Source: M3007 sp035299505 (GTDB lineage: Bacteria; Bacteroidota; Bacteroidia; Chitinophagales; Saprospiraceae). From it: a DNA stretch of 64,000 nt. Below the pieces are notes generated by a model. It was not told the DNA's origin. It did not search any database and was given only the letters and a program-made list of their open reading frames with translations. Shown here one piece after another: positions 61,567 to 64,000 of the stretch (its first letter is position 1; each line of letters begins with the position of its first letter). The position numbers were made by a program, and so were the translations under genes. The stretch spans positions 1 to 64,000 of the forward strand of contig DATGWL010000042.1 of NCBI GenBank assembly GCA_035299505.1, read 5' to 3'.

Positions 61567-63008
61567 CATTTCAGGCAACAAATCTTGAATACTGGATTGA
61601 AGGAAAGGTGCAAACCGTTTTCTTCGGAAATGAGGCCGAGGCGCTGGCGCTTCTGGTGTCAAACGTGCCGGATACCCTCAATCACTATTTAGAATGGAAC
61701 GACCAGTCCAATGCACACATTAATGCTGTAAAAGCTGTTCAACTTACCCGGAACGACATAACCCTCGAGTTGGTGCCTGAGGCTGCCGCACAGTTCGGGC
61801 AGGCGTTTTTCCATGTCCGGTTTGATGCGGAAGAAGCGCTTTACAAAGAAATTGTGCAGGTGTTAACGGAAATTTTTGGCCAGAAAATCAAGCTCATGGG
61901 TGGCTCTGTTACCCACAAACCGGCTGCAGGAAAAGACTACAGCGCCATCAGGTACCTGAATCTGGAAGGCAAAAATCTTCAGATGCTGCCAGATTACGTA
62001 GCTGAAATGAAGGCGCTCGAAACGGCTAAACTACGCGGGAATCCTTCATTGGATATGCAGGAGGCATGCAAGGTGCTGGCCATGTTGCCTGCGCTTAAAA
62101 CCCTGGAATTCTCTACCCAACAATCTGTTCCGGAAACACTGGGCAGATTATCCGGCCTGGAGTCTTTGCATATAGAAATAGATAATCCGGATGCCCCCTG
62201 TGTAATTCCGGATGGTATTTCCCACCTGCAAAATTTACGCTATTGTTTTATCCAAACAGATTACGAGCTGGTATTGCCGGAATCTTTTGCATCCTTAACC
62301 GCGCTGGCGGAATGTTATATCCGGGCCGGCAAATGGAACCTGCCAGCTCAGTTTTACCAACTGGCGGAACTGACGCAGCTGGATTTTACAAATTGCCATT
62401 TTACCACCCTTCCATCGGAAATGGCCAATATGCCAAAGGTGGAAACTATCATTTTTGGCAGCCAGGAAAACCGCGATTACCAGCAAGTGATGTCGGTCAT
62501 CGCGCAGATGCCACTTGTCAGAACCATTGAAATCAACTTTCCCGCCATCCCTGCTGAAATTGCACTATGTAAACAAATAGATACGCTTATAATCTGGGCT
62601 GGCACGGATACTCCCCTGGAACTTCCGGATGCCCTGTTCAGTATGGATCAACTGAAAACGCTGAACATCAGCCTTTCCAGGATCACAGAACTACCCGGAG
62701 CCATCGGTCAGCTCATAGGATTGAAAGAACTGATCATCAAGGAATCTGTTATAGAAAACCTCCCGGATACTATCGGAAATCTATCGACGCTGGAGTTTTT
62801 GAATATCAGCGAAAACCAGGGATTGTCATCCTTGCCTGAAACACTTGGCCATCTGCGCCAATTGAAAACCCTCTATTTGGCAGATAATCCATCACTCAGC
62901 GCCCTGCCCGACAGCTTGAAAAACTTGTCGGCACTGGAGTCTGTAGATATCCCTAACCGGGCAGAAATGCGCAATATTCCGGCGCATTGGGATAAGTTAT
63001 TCAGCTAA
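61563..63008 (+). CDS. Leucine-rich-repeat protein
   Basis: This is a 481-residue protein without a signal peptide. The first 110 residues are not repeated. From about residue 130 leucine-rich repeats of about 23 residues run to the end, clearest as LPDTIGNLSTLEFLNISEN and LPETLGHLRQLKTLYLADN. This is a protein-interaction scaffold. Coupling to the transglutaminase-like gene by ATGA overlap suggests that the two products act together. Confidence 0.88.
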   Translation: MTFQATNLEYWIEGKVQTVFFGNEAEALALLVSNVPDTLNHYLEWNDQSNAHINAVKAVQLTRNDITLELVPEAAAQFGQAFFHVRFDAEEALYKEIVQVLTEIFGQKIKLMGGSVTHKPAAGKDYSAIRYLNLEGKNLQMLPDYVAEMKALETAKLRGNPSLDMQEACKVLAMLPALKTLEFSTQQSVPETLGRLSGLESLHIEIDNPDAPCVIPDGISHLQNLRYCFIQTDYELVLPESFASLTALAECYIRAGKWNLPAQFYQLAELTQLDFTNCHFTTLPSEMANMPKVETIIFGSQENRDYQQVMSVIAQMPLVRTIEINFPAIPAEIALCKQIDTLIIWAGTDTPLELPDALFSMDQLKTLNISLSRITELPGAIGQLIGLKELIIKESVIENLPDTIGNLSTLEFLNISENQGLSSLPETLGHLRQLKTLYLADNPSLSALPDSLKNLSALESVDIPNRAEMRNIPAHWDKLFS

Positions 63009-63031
63009 GCACATCCCCAACATGCTCTACA

Positions 63032-63403
63032 TTACAGCGGTACAAAATCCTCCTCCAGCAGCCGCATGATTTCCCCGGGAGAAATAGCGTACACATGGCG
63101 GTGTTGAAACACCAGCGTTTTGCAGGAAAAACAGATATCTGCTGTAATTACCTGCTCCCCATTGGTTAATACCAGCTGGTAATCATACCCACACCTGCCA
63201 ACAGCATCGCCAGGCGGGAAACACCACTTTTCCACTATGCCTGGGAATTTATCAGCATCCGACAACAGATAATTCCGGGACTTTTTACCCTGCCGCACAT
63301 GCCTGACCACGATGCTGAAATTAGGCTCCGGCGCCTCCAGACTATCGAAAATCCTGAAGGGTTTGACGCTGTCTGCAAGTAATGATTTGAGGAATTTTAG
63401 CAT
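63032..63403 (-). CDS. Hypothetical protein
   Basis: This is a 123-residue protein without a signal peptide or recognisable domain. It has four Cys residues, including FSCKTLVFQHRHVY and KWCFPPGDAVGRCGYDY, and a beta-rich pattern. It is convergent with the LRR gene, 23 bases away. The codon pattern looks like that of a real gene, but support is limited. Confidence 0.6.
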   Translation of the reverse strand: MLKFLKSLLADSVKPFRIFDSLEAPEPNFSIVVRHVRQGKKSRNYLLSDADKFPGIVEKWCFPPGDAVGRCGYDYQLVLTNGEQVITADICFSCKTLVFQHRHVYAISPGEIMRLLEEDFVPL

Positions 63404-63574
63404 GGTACTGGCGGTTATGCGCTATTGTACACGTTGGTTTCAGAGCTATAAAGTTTCTAAAAATCTACGGTTTGTACACAATTTACGTGTGCTTTGGATC
63501 GGTTTTCTCAAATATAACCCAATGCATCGTGGCGAAACCGTATAACTGCGTAGCCGTGACATTCCTGTAACTCC
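63404..63574. other. Gap without recognised features
   Basis: These 171 bases are AT-richer than average and probably hold the promoter of the hypothetical gene on their left. I see no RNA, hairpin or repeat. Confidence 0.5.
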
Positions 63575-64000
63575 TCACCTCAACAACGTCACATCACCCT
63601 TCAAAAACACCACCTGCCCGTCAATGAACTCTACCTCGGCAGTCCATACAAACACGCCGGGATTCATAGGGTCGCCCCGAAAATCGCCGTGCCAGCCGGA
63701 AGATTCCAGGTTGGTTGGAAAATGAAATGCCTGAAACAAATGCTCACCCCACCTGCTGTACACATGCAAATACCGGATCTCTTTCACCGAGGCATCTGAG
63801 TAAATCGTGAAATAATCATTCTCTCCATCATCATTTGGCGTAAACACATTGGGCACATAAATCCGCCGTTTGGGTATCACCCGGTAACACAACTCATCTT
63901 CCGCCTCGCAACCTTGTTTGCTGCGCACCAGCACCCGCTCACAACCATTTTCCAGCGGCAAAAACTGAATTTGAGCGCAATCTGCACATTGCTGCGTCAG
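63575..64000 (-). CDS. C-terminal end of a T9SS type B cargo protein (N-terminus outside window)
   Basis: The frame is open from the stop at 63575 to the window edge, so 141 residues are visible. It ends in a type B sorting domain: YVPNVFTPNDDGENDYFTI, YLHVYSRWGEHLFQ, GWHGDFRGDPMNPGVFVWT and FLKGDVTLLR. An internal TTG at 63959-63961 is not taken as start because the frame continues upstream with CADCAQIQF. It is another exported, surface-attached protein. Confidence 0.92.
   Translation of the reverse strand: MTQQCADCAQIQFLPLENGCERVLVRSKQGCEAEDELCYRVIPKRRIYVPNVFTPNDDGENDYFTIYSDASVKEIRYLHVYSRWGEHLFQAFHFPTNLESSGWHGDFRGDPMNPGVFVWTAEVEFIDGQVVFLKGDVTLLR

Overview
The window comes from a member of the Bacteroidota. 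The evidence is type IX secretion (T9SS) cargo with type A and type B C-terminal sorting domains, gldH, a PorE-like OmpA/TPR protein, a two-component system with a beta-propeller sensor and a LytTR regulator, SprB-like repeats and a TAnnTTTG-type promoter. Very large PKD-like and metal-binding-motif surface proteins suggest a free-living saprospiral-type bacterium. That family-level placement is inference.

Layout. 1-5.8 kb: end of a secreted HExxH/beta-helix/metal-binding-repeat protein and a secreted GH2-GH53 fusion for galactan breakdown. 6-10.9 kb: a compact locus on the minus strand (rtcB RNA ligase, a structured RNA with two tRNA-mimic modules, an SPFH/slipin protein) with a divergent WYL-domain regulator and paired palindromic operator candidates between the two. 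I read this as an RNA-repair locus, and it is the most interesting part of the window. 10.9-17.8 kb: a class V aminotransferase, a LytTR regulator with its beta-propeller histidine kinase, and a secreted protein of unknown function. 17.9-28.8 kb: three consecutive large T9SS cargo proteins (pappalysin-like protease, delta-60 repeat protein, FG-GAP protein with nine near-identical 52-residue repeats). 29-30.3 kb: a second rtcB. 30.4-35.1 kb: a run of cupins, c-type cytochromes and small membrane or secreted proteins. 35.5-43.6 kb: a lipoprotein, DPP-IV, TerC, a VPGC thioredoxin/MsrA-like protein, an outer-membrane barrel and an ABC exporter. 43.7-47.3 kb: ruvA, gldH and a PorE-like protein. 47.4-53.5 kb: SRPBCC protein, YafY-type regulator and a molybdenum-cofactor cluster (moaE, moeB-rhodanese, moaD, TauE/SafE, moeA, moaA). 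53.7-64 kb: a hypothetical protein, a GNAT, a 1995-residue T9SS type B protein followed by a transglutaminase-like and a leucine-rich-repeat gene, and the C-terminal end of another type B cargo.

A second theme is the intergenic DNA. Most longer gaps hold modular, often nested inverted repeats built from a small library of short units (GAGTGTTT octamers, GTTGGCGTTCGGCTGGG, CACTAAGGCACTAAG, AAATGACC octamers, AATCAACGTGGGTTGT, CACAGATTTTACACAG). The same unit order recurs at unrelated loci. These blocks are often translated into false N-terminal extensions, so several starts were moved inwards here. Two genes run off the window edges. No rRNA, canonical tRNA, CRISPR array or transposase was seen.
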